Assembly (NCBI RefSeq): GCF_900105385.1
Contig: NZ_LT629772.1
Span: forward strand, 2,294,001-2,358,000
Source of the DNA: Microlunatus soli
GTDB taxonomy: Bacteria > Actinomycetota > Actinomycetes > Propionibacteriales > Propionibacteriaceae
Direction: 5' to 3'
DNA: 64,000 nucleotides
Shown: positions 17,451 to 25,852 of the stretch, in pieces
How positions within the stretch are numbered: position 1 is the stretch's first letter
Layout: each line of letters begins with the position of its first letter
Notes under the pieces: generated by a model
Told to the model about the DNA's origin: nothing
Databases searched by the model: none
The model's input: only the letters and a program-made list of their open reading frames with translations
Made by a program: the position numbers and the translations under genes

Positions 17451-18403
17451 TCACCATCGACGGATTGACCAAGCGATTCGGCGACTGGGTCGCGGTCGAC
17501 GATCTCAGCACCACGATCCGGCCGGGTGTCGTGACCGGATTCCTCGGCCCCAACGGCGCCGGCAAGTCCACCACGATGCGGATGATCGTCGGCCTGGACC
17601 GACCGACCGCCGGTAGCGTGACGATCGACGGTCGTCCGTACGCCGCCCTGCCCAGCCCGACCCGGACCGTCGGGGCGCTGCTGGACGCCGCAACCGCGCA
17701 CCCCGGGCGACGAGCCCACGATCATCTCCGGATGGTGGCCGCCAGCAACGGCATCTCCAGGCGCCGCGTCGCGACCGTCCTGGACCAGGTCGGCCTGGGT
17801 GATGTCGGCAACCGCCGGACCGGCGGATTCTCGCTCGGGATGGCACAGCGGCTGGGGATCGCGACAGCGCTGCTCGGCGATCCGGAGATCCTGCTGCTCG
17901 ACGAGCCTGTCAACGGTCTGGACCCCGACGGCGTGCGGTGGATCCGGGAGTTCATCCGGTCGTTGGCGGCCGAGGGCCGCACGGTGCTGGTGTCCAGCCA
18001 TCTGATGAGCGAGATGCAACACACCGCGGATCACCTGATTGTGATCGGCCGCGGCCGATTGATCGCGGACGCACCACTGCAGGACGTCCTGCAGGCAGCA
18101 TCCCTGAACGCCGTCCGGGTCCGGACCCCGCAGCCGGAGACCTTCGCAGCTGAGCTCGTCGGCGCCGGCTGCACCGTCCAGCGAGCGAGCACGGACGAGT
18201 TGGTGATCACCGGCGCGAGCCTGCCCGAGATCGGCGACCTCGCCCATCGGACCGGAATCAGGCTGCACGAACTGACGACCAAGGCCGCCACGCTGGAGGA
18301 GGCCTACCTCGAACTCACGGGCGCAGCCGTCGAATACACCGACGGAGCGGCTGACACCACCCGGGCGTCGGGCCGACGCCCGCGACGGAAGGCACGACGA
18401 TGA
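17447..18403 (+). CDS. ABC transporter ATP-binding protein (BcrA/CcmA-like exporter)
   Basis: ATPase of an ABC-2 exporter. Walker A GPNGAGKSTTM, signature FSLGMAQRLGIA, Walker B ILLLDEPVNGLD and the H-loop VSSHLMSEM are all intact. The C-terminal 80 residues form the extension typical of bacitracin/lantibiotic-immunity ATPases. The ATG overlaps the hydrolase stop and its own stop overlaps the permease start, so the three genes form one translationally coupled operon. The facing two-component operon is a plausible regulator. Confidence 0.93.
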   Translation: MITIDGLTKRFGDWVAVDDLSTTIRPGVVTGFLGPNGAGKSTTMRMIVGLDRPTAGSVTIDGRPYAALPSPTRTVGALLDAATAHPGRRAHDHLRMVAASNGISRRRVATVLDQVGLGDVGNRRTGGFSLGMAQRLGIATALLGDPEILLLDEPVNGLDPDGVRWIREFIRSLAAEGRTVLVSSHLMSEMQHTADHLIVIGRGRLIADAPLQDVLQAASLNAVRVRTPQPETFAAELVGAGCTVQRASTDELVITGASLPEIGDLAHRTGIRLHELTTKAATLEEAYLELTGAAVEYTDGAADTTRASGRRPRRKARR

Positions 18404-19173
18404 CAACGATCTCCCACGCACCGACCGCGGTCCGGCACGCCGGCCATGCGGAGTTGATCAAGCTTCGCAGCGTCCGCTTCAACGGCTGGGCGGTGCTCGG
18501 CGCTGTGCTGCTGACCATCGCCTTCGCGGTGATCGTCGCCTCGTCGATCGCGGCGAGTGCGGCCAACGGCTACGACATCACCGCATCGTCGGCCGGCATC
18601 GCCGCGGATGCGATCATCCTGGGCCAGCTGCCGGTCCTGATGATCGGCATCCTGCTCACCACCCAGGAATACGGAAGTGGGGCGATCCGGCTGACGTTGC
18701 GCTCGACACCACTCCGTGGGCAGTTACTGCTGGCGCGGGCCCTCGTCGTAGGAATCCTGTCGTTTGTCCTCGGCGGGCTGCTCGCAACAGTGGGAATGAT
18801 CACGGCGTCCTGGATGATCGGCGAGGTCGACGTCGCCAGCACCGCCGACCGGCTCCGCACCGTGCTCGGCACCGGCGGATACCTTGCTCTGACCGGCTTG
18901 CTGATCATCGGACTGGGCACAGTGCTGCGCAGCACGATCGTCACCATCCTGGTCACACTGCTGCTCCTGCTGGCCGGACCGGTGCTCACCCAGGTGTCCA
19001 GCGCGGACTGGCTGCACACCGCTCAGCTCTATCTGCCCGGCACCGCCGGTTCGGTCCTGATGGCCCCGGACGGCGGCGACTACGGGACCGGAACCGCACT
19101 GTTGATCTTGGGGTGTTGGGCTGCGGTCGGCCAGCTCGTCGGATATCTCGCACTCTGGCTGCGGGACGCCTGA
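18400..19173 (+). CDS. ABC-2 type permease
   Basis: 257-aa membrane subunit with six hydrophobic segments (about residues 25-50, 70-90, 113-140, 152-180, 188-208, 226-252). QEYGSGAIRLTLRSTP after the second segment is typical of bacitracin-type ABC-2 permeases. Partner of the preceding ATPase, with a 4-bp ATGA overlap. Exported substrate unknown. Confidence 0.9.
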   Translation: MTTISHAPTAVRHAGHAELIKLRSVRFNGWAVLGAVLLTIAFAVIVASSIAASAANGYDITASSAGIAADAIILGQLPVLMIGILLTTQEYGSGAIRLTLRSTPLRGQLLLARALVVGILSFVLGGLLATVGMITASWMIGEVDVASTADRLRTVLGTGGYLALTGLLIIGLGTVLRSTIVTILVTLLLLLAGPVLTQVSSADWLHTAQLYLPGTAGSVLMAPDGGDYGTGTALLILGCWAAVGQLVGYLALWLRDA

Positions 19174-19209
19174 GGTTGCCCAAGTCCCCGCTGCGGCCAG
19201 ATTCGGCGG

Positions 19210-19890
19210 TCACGGGCGATCGTCCGCCAACCCCGCCTGATAGCCCAGGATCGCTGCCTGGACACGATTCTGGACGTCAAGCTTGGTCAGGATGGAACTG
19301 ACGTGCCCCTTTACCGTGCCTTCGACCATGAACATCCTCCGGCCGATCTCGGCATTGGACAGACCCACGGTGACCAGGGTCAGGACCTCGCGTTCACGTT
19401 CGGTCAACCGTCCGACCTGATCGGCCGCACGCGTCTTCGTCGGGTCGGCGCCGGTGCGGTAGCCGGCGATCACCGTCCCGGCGATCCGCGGCGACAGATA
19501 GGCACCTCCGTCGGCCACGGCATGGACGGCGGTGATCATCTCGCGAGGGTCGGACGCCTTCAGCAGGAAGCCGGCGGCGCCGGCGGTCAACGCACGCCGG
19601 ATGTTCTCCTCCGCGCCGAAGGTGGTCAACACGATGATCTTGATCTCCGGCATCACCCGAATCAGTTCCGTCAGGGCGCCGTGCCCGTCCGTTACCGGCA
19701 TCTGCAGGTCCAACAGGACGACATCGGGACGATGGCTGCGTGCCCCGTCGACCGCTTCGCGGCCGTCGGCCGCCTCGGCGACCAGCTCGATCGCCGGATC
19801 GGTAGCCAGCACGGCGCCGACTCCGGCCCGGATCAGTGGTTCGTCATCGGCCAACAACACCCTGATCCGCTGCTCTGCTGCAGTCATCAC
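19210..19890 (-). CDS. NarL/LuxR-type response regulator
   Basis: Transcription factor with receiver domain (acidic pocket DDEP, phospho-acceptor in VVLLDLQMPVTDG, Thr/Lys switch residues in VLTTF and LLKAS). The C-terminal LuxR helix-turn-helix has LTEREREVLTLVTVGLSNAEIGRRMFMVEGTVKGHVSSIL-type spacing over residues 150-205. The start overlaps the kinase stop, so it is the cognate partner. The operon is convergent with the hydrolase-ABC operon. Confidence 0.95.
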   Translation of the reverse strand: MMTAAEQRIRVLLADDEPLIRAGVGAVLATDPAIELVAEAADGREAVDGARSHRPDVVLLDLQMPVTDGHGALTELIRVMPEIKIIVLTTFGAEENIRRALTAGAAGFLLKASDPREMITAVHAVADGGAYLSPRIAGTVIAGYRTGADPTKTRAADQVGRLTEREREVLTLVTVGLSNAEIGRRMFMVEGTVKGHVSSILTKLDVQNRVQAAILGYQAGLADDRP

Positions 19891-21299
19891 GCCTCCTGAC
19901 GGACCAGGCGGTCCTTGGACGCCACCACCGGCGAGGCCGCCGTGTCGGTGAAACAGATCCGATACATGTCCGACGCGAAGTCCAGCACCGAGCTTCGCGC
20001 GAGGTAGAAATCGCAGCGTGCGTCGGGCGGTGCCGGCGGCACCGAAAGGGTCGGCGTCGGCCCCGGTTGGGCACGCGGCGGCAGCAGGTCGGTGATCGCG
20101 GATCGGCGTTGGCCGATGCTGATCTTGGCGAAGTCGTCCGGTGTCAGCGCCGTCTGCGCAAAGGTGACGATGTGAGCGACGGACAGCACCGCGGCGATGA
20201 TCAGCGCCAGGATCGCCGGCAGCAGTGCCGACCGTCTGACGCGGCGGCGCTGTTGGCGTCGCGCCAACCGAGTCGTCATGGTCGCCGGCGGGTCGATGCT
20301 GCGTTCCCGTTCCGGCTGACGCGGGATCCTTGCTCGGACGGCGAATCCGTCCCGCTGCGGTTCGGCGCTGAACGTTCCGCCGAGCTGCCGCAGTCGCTCG
20401 TCCAGCGCGATCAGACCGAGACCCGACCGGTTCGCCGGTCCGACACCGTTCGGGTTCACCGTCGAGCGGCCGGCCGACCGGACTCCACCGGTGCTGATCA
20501 CCGCGATGTCGAGTTGATCATCGGCATCCTCGATGGTGACCGTGATCGTACTGCCCGGTGCATGCTTGGCGGCGTTGGTGAGCGTCTCCTGCAGGACCCG
20601 GTGCACCGCCTGGGTGGTCACGGTCGACCACGTGTCCCGGCGATTGCCGAGCTGGGGCTCGGCGATCAGCAGGCCGGCCTGGCGGGCGCGGTCGATCAGC
20701 GCCTCCAGGTCCTGAGCCGAGCTCGCTTCCGGTGCGCCGTCCCGCAGCAGGTCGACGACGACATGCAGGCGATCGGTCGCCGCGGTCGCTCGGTCCCGGA
20801 TCGCCGCCGCCGCCTCGCGTTGCCGGTCCGACGCCGTACGGTCCAGCTCCCAGGCGCCGGCTCGGAGTGCGATCAGCGCCAGCTCGTGGCCGAGCGAGTC
20901 GTGCATGTCGGCGGCGATCAAGGACCGCTCACTGATCCGTGCCTGCTGGTCGATCAACGCACGTTCCCGGCGGGCCTGCACGACGACCGTCTGACGCAGT
21001 CGACCCAACCACCAGGGAACGGCGACGGCGAACAGCACCGCAAGTTGGCCGGAAATCCCGCGGGACAGCAGCAGGGTCGGTTCGACGACGATCATGATCG
21101 CCAACCCGATGAGATCGGTGATCGCGATCGCTGCTACCGCGGGCAGCAGCGGCTGCAACCATCGCCCGGCGGTCACGGCGATCAGGACCGCGGCCGGTAG
21201 CAGGATCCCGCCGTACGGGCCGAGCGTTGCCAGCAGGGCCGCGGCGGTGGCGACGATCAGCCCGGCAGTCCAGCCGATGACGGCACGGCGCGCGGGCAC
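19887..21299 (-). CDS. Sensor histidine kinase with extra C-terminal extracytoplasmic domain
   Basis: HisKA_3-type kinase. Residues 8-98 carry about four membrane segments. Phospho-acceptor His133 lies in ADMHDSLGHELALIAL, and the HATPase domain has N-box QETLTNAAKHAPG and G2 SGLGLIALDERL. Unusually, a basic linker (RRQQRRRVRRS) is followed by a further membrane helix (about 367-388) and a roughly 80-residue domain. That domain has SmpA/BLIP-like features: LTPDDFAKISIGQ, then a Cys pair in RCDFYL and YRICFTD. The sensor is thus probably outside the cell and attached at the C-terminus. GTG start 10 bp after the UspA stop. Confidence 0.9.
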   Translation of the reverse strand: MPARRAVIGWTAGLIVATAAALLATLGPYGGILLPAAVLIAVTAGRWLQPLLPAVAAIAITDLIGLAIMIVVEPTLLLSRGISGQLAVLFAVAVPWWLGRLRQTVVVQARRERALIDQQARISERSLIAADMHDSLGHELALIALRAGAWELDRTASDRQREAAAAIRDRATAATDRLHVVVDLLRDGAPEASSAQDLEALIDRARQAGLLIAEPQLGNRRDTWSTVTTQAVHRVLQETLTNAAKHAPGSTITVTIEDADDQLDIAVISTGGVRSAGRSTVNPNGVGPANRSGLGLIALDERLRQLGGTFSAEPQRDGFAVRARIPRQPERERSIDPPATMTTRLARRQQRRRVRRSALLPAILALIIAAVLSVAHIVTFAQTALTPDDFAKISIGQRRSAITDLLPPRAQPGPTPTLSVPPAPPDARCDFYLARSSVLDFASDMYRICFTDTAASPVVASKDRLVRQEA

Positions 21300-21309
21300 G
21301 TCCGGCCGA

Positions 21310-22206
21310 TCAGGATTGCTGTGGATCGGATTCGGAGACGTTGACCACCGCCACCGGCCGGTCCGCGTCCTGCAGCACGCGGCGGCTGACCGATCCGAGC
21401 AACAGCCGACCGATCAGCCCGCGGCCGTGCGAACCGACGACGATCAGCTGGGCGTCGGTCGCCTGGCTGAGGATCGCATCCGAGGCACCACCGTCGACGG
21501 TGACCGTCTCGACCGGCACCGATGCGGTGCTGTCCGACTGGGCCCGCCGCATCACCTCGACGATGACCTTGTCGGCCTCGGCCCGTTCCGACTCCTGCAA
21601 CGCGGTGATCAGGTCCGGTTCGGTCGGCACGGCCAGCACCGGAACCCGGTAGCCGGTGACCGCACGGACCGTTGTGTTGCGACGAACCGCTTCTCGCAGG
21701 GCGAAAGCTGCAGCTGCGACGCTGAAATCGGAGTCGTCCACCCCGACGACGATCGGGCCGCTGGCCGGTGTCGGATCACCGGCGCCGATGATGAAGACCG
21801 GGCAGTGCGCCTCGGTCGCCAGCCGGGAGCTGACCGAACCCAGGAAGGCGCCCTCGACCGCACCGACACCCCTGCTGCCGACCACCAACGCGGTGGCGGT
21901 CTTGGACAGCTCGATCAACAGCGCGGTCGGCGCACCCACCTCGTACCGGGTGCGGCAGGTCAGGTCAGGATGCCGCTCGGCGACCCAGGTCTTCGCGCCG
22001 GCGAGCAACTCCTCGGCATAGGACTGCAGACCGTCGATCTGCGGAGCTGTCAACTGGACCCCGGAGAAGTCGACGACCGTAGGCAGATTCAGCGCGTGCA
22101 CGATCTCCAGCTCGGCGCCGGATGCCGACGCCTCTGCCGCTGCATAGCCCAGAGCCTTCGCACTGGTCGGGGAACCGTCGATACCGACAACGATGTGATC
22201 AGTCAT
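21310..22206 (-). CDS. Universal stress protein, tandem UspA domains
   Basis: 298-aa protein of two UspA folds. Each carries an ATP-binding signature G-x2-G-x9-G-S: VVGSRGVGAVEGAFLGSVS in the first and VVGSHGRGLIGRLLLGSVS in the second. Each begins with a VVG(I/V)D strand. It is likely an ATP-binding stress effector as in mycobacterial dormancy regulons. It precedes the histidine kinase by 10 bp on the same strand, so UspA, kinase and regulator appear co-transcribed. Confidence 0.94.
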   Translation of the reverse strand: MTDHIVVGIDGSPTSAKALGYAAAEASASGAELEIVHALNLPTVVDFSGVQLTAPQIDGLQSYAEELLAGAKTWVAERHPDLTCRTRYEVGAPTALLIELSKTATALVVGSRGVGAVEGAFLGSVSSRLATEAHCPVFIIGAGDPTPASGPIVVGVDDSDFSVAAAAFALREAVRRNTTVRAVTGYRVPVLAVPTEPDLITALQESERAEADKVIVEVMRRAQSDSTASVPVETVTVDGGASDAILSQATDAQLIVVGSHGRGLIGRLLLGSVSRRVLQDADRPVAVVNVSESDPQQS

Positions 22207-22455
22207 GATGCAACCTGATCGTACTGCTGCTCAACGCGGCCTTGTGAGCAGGCGCCCTACGCGGCAACAGAGCTGATGATCATCTCGGCCGGCGGCCGTG
22301 TCAGGAGTTGAAACCTGCCCGGACGTTAACGGATTGCGGGGTGACATGGCGCTATCGTCGGTGAACCATGCTCCCGCCGCTCGCGCGAGGGCGTATCGCA
22401 GCGGCTGGCTCGGTCCCGACCGGAACGAGCCGGTGTTCAGGACACGGAAGGACCA

Positions 22456-24570
22456 ATGATGACCACTTCCCAGCTCACCCGCCGAGGGTTCCTCTACGGC
22501 GCGGCAGCCGTCAGCGGCGCCGCGGTGCTGGCGGCCTGCAGTAACGGCGACGGAGGATCGTCCAGCGGTGGCAGCTCCGGCGGCGGTTCGCAGGCGAAGG
22601 GATCGGCCACCAAGGCACTGCCGAAGCCAAAGAAGTTCCAACAGTCACCGTCGCTGAAGGACCTGCCGCCGGTCGAGGAACGACTGCCGGACAACCCGTA
22701 CGTGATCCCGCACAAGTGGGTGAAACCGGGCAAGTACGGCGGCAAGCTGAACATGAACACGGTCACCACGACCGGCGCCGCGAAGTCCGCGTCCGATCGT
22801 GAGTTCTTCTACGGCCACTCGATGCTCCGCTATCTGAACGACGGCCAGGACATCGGCCCAGGCCTCGCCGAGTCCTGGGAGAGCAACGACGACGCCAGTG
22901 AGTGGACCTTCAATTTCCGCAAGGGTTTGAAATGGTCGGACGGCAAACCCTGGACCACGGCAGACATCATGTTCTGGTGGGAGAAGCTGGTGCTGCCCGG
23001 CAAGATGGCCCAGGTGCCGCCGGATGACGCCCGTTCCGGTTCGGGAGAAATTGCCAAGATCGAGGCCGTCGACGACCTGACGCTGAAGATGACCTTCGAC
23101 ACGCCCGCGCCGATGACCGCGGACAAGCTGGCCGCCTGGGCCAACGGCGGCAACGGCGACAACGGACCGATCTGGATGCTGCCGGCGCACTACGTCAAGC
23201 AGTTTCACCCCGACCACGGCAAGAACGTGCCGTCGGACTGGGACGGCGTGGACGGCGTGATGACGACGAAGTCGGACTGGCACCGCAATCCGGACTGCCC
23301 GACCATGACTGGCTTTCGCTGCAAGTCCTTCGACAACAACAAGGGCGTCGTCCTGGAGCGCAATCCCTACTACTGGGCGGTGATGCCCAACGGTGATCAA
23401 CTTCCGTACCTCGACGAGATCCAGATCTCGGTCGTCACCGATCCCGAGGCGGGCAAGCTGCAGGTCCAGCAGGGCTCGGTCGACTACTGCCAAGGCTCGT
23501 TCAACCAGATCACTCTCGGCGATGTCAAGGGACTCCGGGACTCCTCGGAAAAGGCCGGCACCGAGATCGTCCTGTGGGACAGCGGCTCCGGGACAGGTTC
23601 GATCTTCTTCTTCAACTACGACTACGTCGATCCCGACATCCGCAAGTTGATCCGGGAGCCGAAGTTCCGTCAGGCGGTGTCGCTGGCGTTCAACCGGGAT
23701 GCCGTCCGCAAGTCGGTGTACTTCAACACCGGTGAGAAGACCACCGGCACGTTGAGTCCGAAGGCCAAAGAGTTCCAGATCAACGATGAGGGCAAGAAGG
23801 TCTACACCGACTGGCGCGATGCGTATGTGAAGTACGACCCGGAGAAGGCCAAGCAATTGCTGGAGGAGATCGGCGTCAAGGACGCCGACGGCGACGGCAT
23901 GCGTGAATTGCCGAACGGCAAGAAGCTGAAGCTCCGGTTGGACTACCAAGCCGATCAATCCAGTGAGCACACCAGCAAGGACAACCAGCTGGTCTCCGAT
24001 TTGAAGGCCGTCGGCCTGCAGATGGTCAAGAACCCGATCCCGCCGCAGACGTTCGGGGATCAGTGGGAGACCGGGAAGCTGATGGGCCACACCAACTGGG
24101 AGGTCGGTGACGGCCACCCGTTGATCTACGCCGGCTGGGTGGTCCCGGTGCAGTACGATCACTGGGCCCCGTTGCAGGGCCACTGGTACCAGCTGTTGGG
24201 CACCAAGACGCTGAAGACCGAGCTCGACGTCGACCCGTGGAAGCGGCACCCGCCGCGTCTCGAGCCGGAGAAGGGCAGCCCGGTCGCCAAGCTGCAGGAC
24301 CTCTACAACAAGGCCCGGGTCGAGCCGGACGAGATGAAGCGCACCCAGTTCATCTGGGACATCTTCAAGACCCACATCACCGACGGTCCGTTCTTCATGG
24401 GCTGTGTCGCCAACTATCCGCAGGTGATGATCATCAAGAACGGCCTGCAGAATGTGCCGCGGCACGAAAACCTTGCGCTCGGTGGATTCGTCAACCCGTG
24501 GATCCATCCGACCCCGGCCGTCTACGACCCCGAGTGCTACTTCTGGGACAAGCCCGACGAACACAGCTGA
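22456..24570 (+). CDS. Tat-exported peptide ABC substrate-binding lipoprotein (SBP_bac_5)
   Basis: 704-aa family-5 extracellular solute-binding protein. The N-terminus combines a twin-arginine motif (TRRGFLYG) and lipobox VLAACS, so it is a Tat-secreted lipoprotein. Typical features are AESWESNDDASEWTFNFRKGLKWSDGKPWT and RQAVSLAFNRDAVRKS. A Shine-Dalgarno GGAAGGA precedes ATG 22456. No permease or ATPase genes for a peptide transporter adjoin it, so the partner membrane complex must be elsewhere. Codon use matches the neighbours. Confidence 0.93.
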   Translation: MMTTSQLTRRGFLYGAAAVSGAAVLAACSNGDGGSSSGGSSGGGSQAKGSATKALPKPKKFQQSPSLKDLPPVEERLPDNPYVIPHKWVKPGKYGGKLNMNTVTTTGAAKSASDREFFYGHSMLRYLNDGQDIGPGLAESWESNDDASEWTFNFRKGLKWSDGKPWTTADIMFWWEKLVLPGKMAQVPPDDARSGSGEIAKIEAVDDLTLKMTFDTPAPMTADKLAAWANGGNGDNGPIWMLPAHYVKQFHPDHGKNVPSDWDGVDGVMTTKSDWHRNPDCPTMTGFRCKSFDNNKGVVLERNPYYWAVMPNGDQLPYLDEIQISVVTDPEAGKLQVQQGSVDYCQGSFNQITLGDVKGLRDSSEKAGTEIVLWDSGSGTGSIFFFNYDYVDPDIRKLIREPKFRQAVSLAFNRDAVRKSVYFNTGEKTTGTLSPKAKEFQINDEGKKVYTDWRDAYVKYDPEKAKQLLEEIGVKDADGDGMRELPNGKKLKLRLDYQADQSSEHTSKDNQLVSDLKAVGLQMVKNPIPPQTFGDQWETGKLMGHTNWEVGDGHPLIYAGWVVPVQYDHWAPLQGHWYQLLGTKTLKTELDVDPWKRHPPRLEPEKGSPVAKLQDLYNKARVEPDEMKRTQFIWDIFKTHITDGPFFMGCVANYPQVMIIKNGLQNVPRHENLALGGFVNPWIHPTPAVYDPECYFWDKPDEHS

Positions 24571-24578
24571 TCAGGGCG

Positions 24579-24600
24579 AATCCCTTCAGTAGAAGGGATT
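24579..24600. terminator. Bidirectional hairpin overlapping a stop codon
   Basis: Perfect 9-bp arms AATCCCTTC and GAAGGGATT with a 4-nt loop lie between convergent genes. The minus-strand arm also encodes the final residues and stop of the small secreted protein. Confidence 0.75.
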
Positions 24601-25026
24601 GAGTTCCCATTGCGAGTAGCCGCAGACTGTCGGGCGCGCCCTCCCGACCCGGCAGCTCTGCACTCGCAGCGCCCGCACCCCGGAGCTGTTCGCCGCATAG
24701 GTGTGGTCGGTGTAACTGTCGCCGGCGCCGACCGCCCGATGCCAGCTGTAGGAGGTGATCGCACCGGATGGGCTCCGGGTCTGGACCCGACCGGTGGCGT
24801 GCACGCCGTCAGCTTCGGTGTCACGGATAGCAAGCACGAAATCGGCCCTGGTCTTCCAGTGCCAGGTGATCCTGGACGTCTCCGTCAGGGAGCCAAGTGT
24901 CGAGGCTTCGACAGCACTACCGGGCATCGTCGGGTCATCGGCATGAGCGACCGCTGGGCTGCCGGCGGCCAACACGGCCCCAGCCGTCAGGGCGAGCAAC
25001 GCCGCTGAGGCCTTCTTCGTCATCAT
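24586..25026 (-). CDS. Small secreted protein with C-terminal Cys pair
   Basis: 146-aa exported protein. Signal peptide residues 1-28 (cleavage near VAHA). The mature domain has a beta-rich pattern (FVLAIRDTEADGVHATGRVQ; YSWHRAVGAGDSY) ending with SCRVG...VCGYSQW, likely a disulfide. Similar proteins of unknown function are widespread in actinobacteria. ATG 25026 follows GAAAGGAACC; the upstream frame extension has unlikely composition. Its closest relative here is the product at 6340. Confidence 0.8.
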   Translation of the reverse strand: MMTKKASAALLALTAGAVLAAGSPAVAHADDPTMPGSAVEASTLGSLTETSRITWHWKTRADFVLAIRDTEADGVHATGRVQTRSPSGAITSYSWHRAVGAGDSYTDHTYAANSSGVRALRVQSCRVGRARPTVCGYSQWELNPFY

Positions 25027-25159
25027 CAGGTTCCTTTCGGTTGCTGGATCAGCGTCCAGCTTCCCTTCCGGCGCTCGAGGAGTCCTTGGCGGGCAGTCGC
25101 CTCGTCTTGACGATGCGTACCCAACGGTGTCGCACCGACCGGCAGCCACGACGGGCAGG

Positions 25160-25803
25160 TCAGAGTTGATCACTCACTGCCGCATCCAGGTGCGCGGTGT
25201 CGTTCAGTCGGATGATCATGTGGCTGTGGTTCCACGGATTCTTGCCGAGCTCGGTGATCCCACCCGAGTTGAGGCCGAGCTGCACGCGGCCGGCCGATTC
25301 GATCGGCATCTCGATCCAAGCAGCTAGGAACAGGGTCGCGGTACCACCGTGGGTCACCACGATCTCGTTCTGCAGCGGCGGCGCCAGCAGCCGCGCCATC
25401 GCCGCGTCCGCTCGGCGGGCGAGATCCATCCGCGTCTCCGCACCGGCGATCCCCTCGTCATGCCGGAGGCGATCACCGACATCCGGGATCGGGATCTGAT
25501 GTTGCCGCAGCCATTCGGTCGGCCGGCCCTCTGCTACTCCGTAGGACTTCTCTCGCAGGTCCGTGTCGAGTCGGAAGTCGACGCCCAATCGGTCGGCGAT
25601 GATCTCGGCGGTGTGCCGGCACGCTTCAGGTCGGAGGTCACGACCCCGAGCGGCCCGCCGTCGTGTCGACGCTCCAGCTCGGCCGCGATCGCCTCGGCCT
25701 GCCGACACCCGAGCTCGGTCAGGTCCGAGTCGTACCAACCGCCCACCAGACCGGCGACGTGGTGCTCGGCCTGCGGATGGGTGACCAGATAGATGCTCTG
25801 CAC
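25160..25803 (-). pseudogene. Histidine phosphatase family gene with a -1 frameshift
   Basis: Two overlapping frames together make one phosphoglycerate-mutase-like protein. From GTG 25803 the N-terminal half reads YLVTHPQAEHHVAGLVGGWY and GVVTSDLKRA, with the THP catalytic variant of the RHG motif. The second frame continues from about CRHTAEIIADRLGVDF through VVTHGGTATLF to the stop at 25160. The total span is one base short of a multiple of three. The break lies at about 25617-25621, where GCCGGCAC reads as if one G/C base is missing. It could be a real inactivating mutation or a sequencing error. Confidence 0.8.
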
Positions 25804-25852
25804 GACAACCTTCCGACCGCGTCGTTGATCAACTCGGAACACGCTTCCATGA

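Noticed and set aside
22645-24564. 639-aa minus-strand open frame
   Set aside because: Shadow of the peptide-binding protein gene; no recognisable motif and no Shine-Dalgarno.
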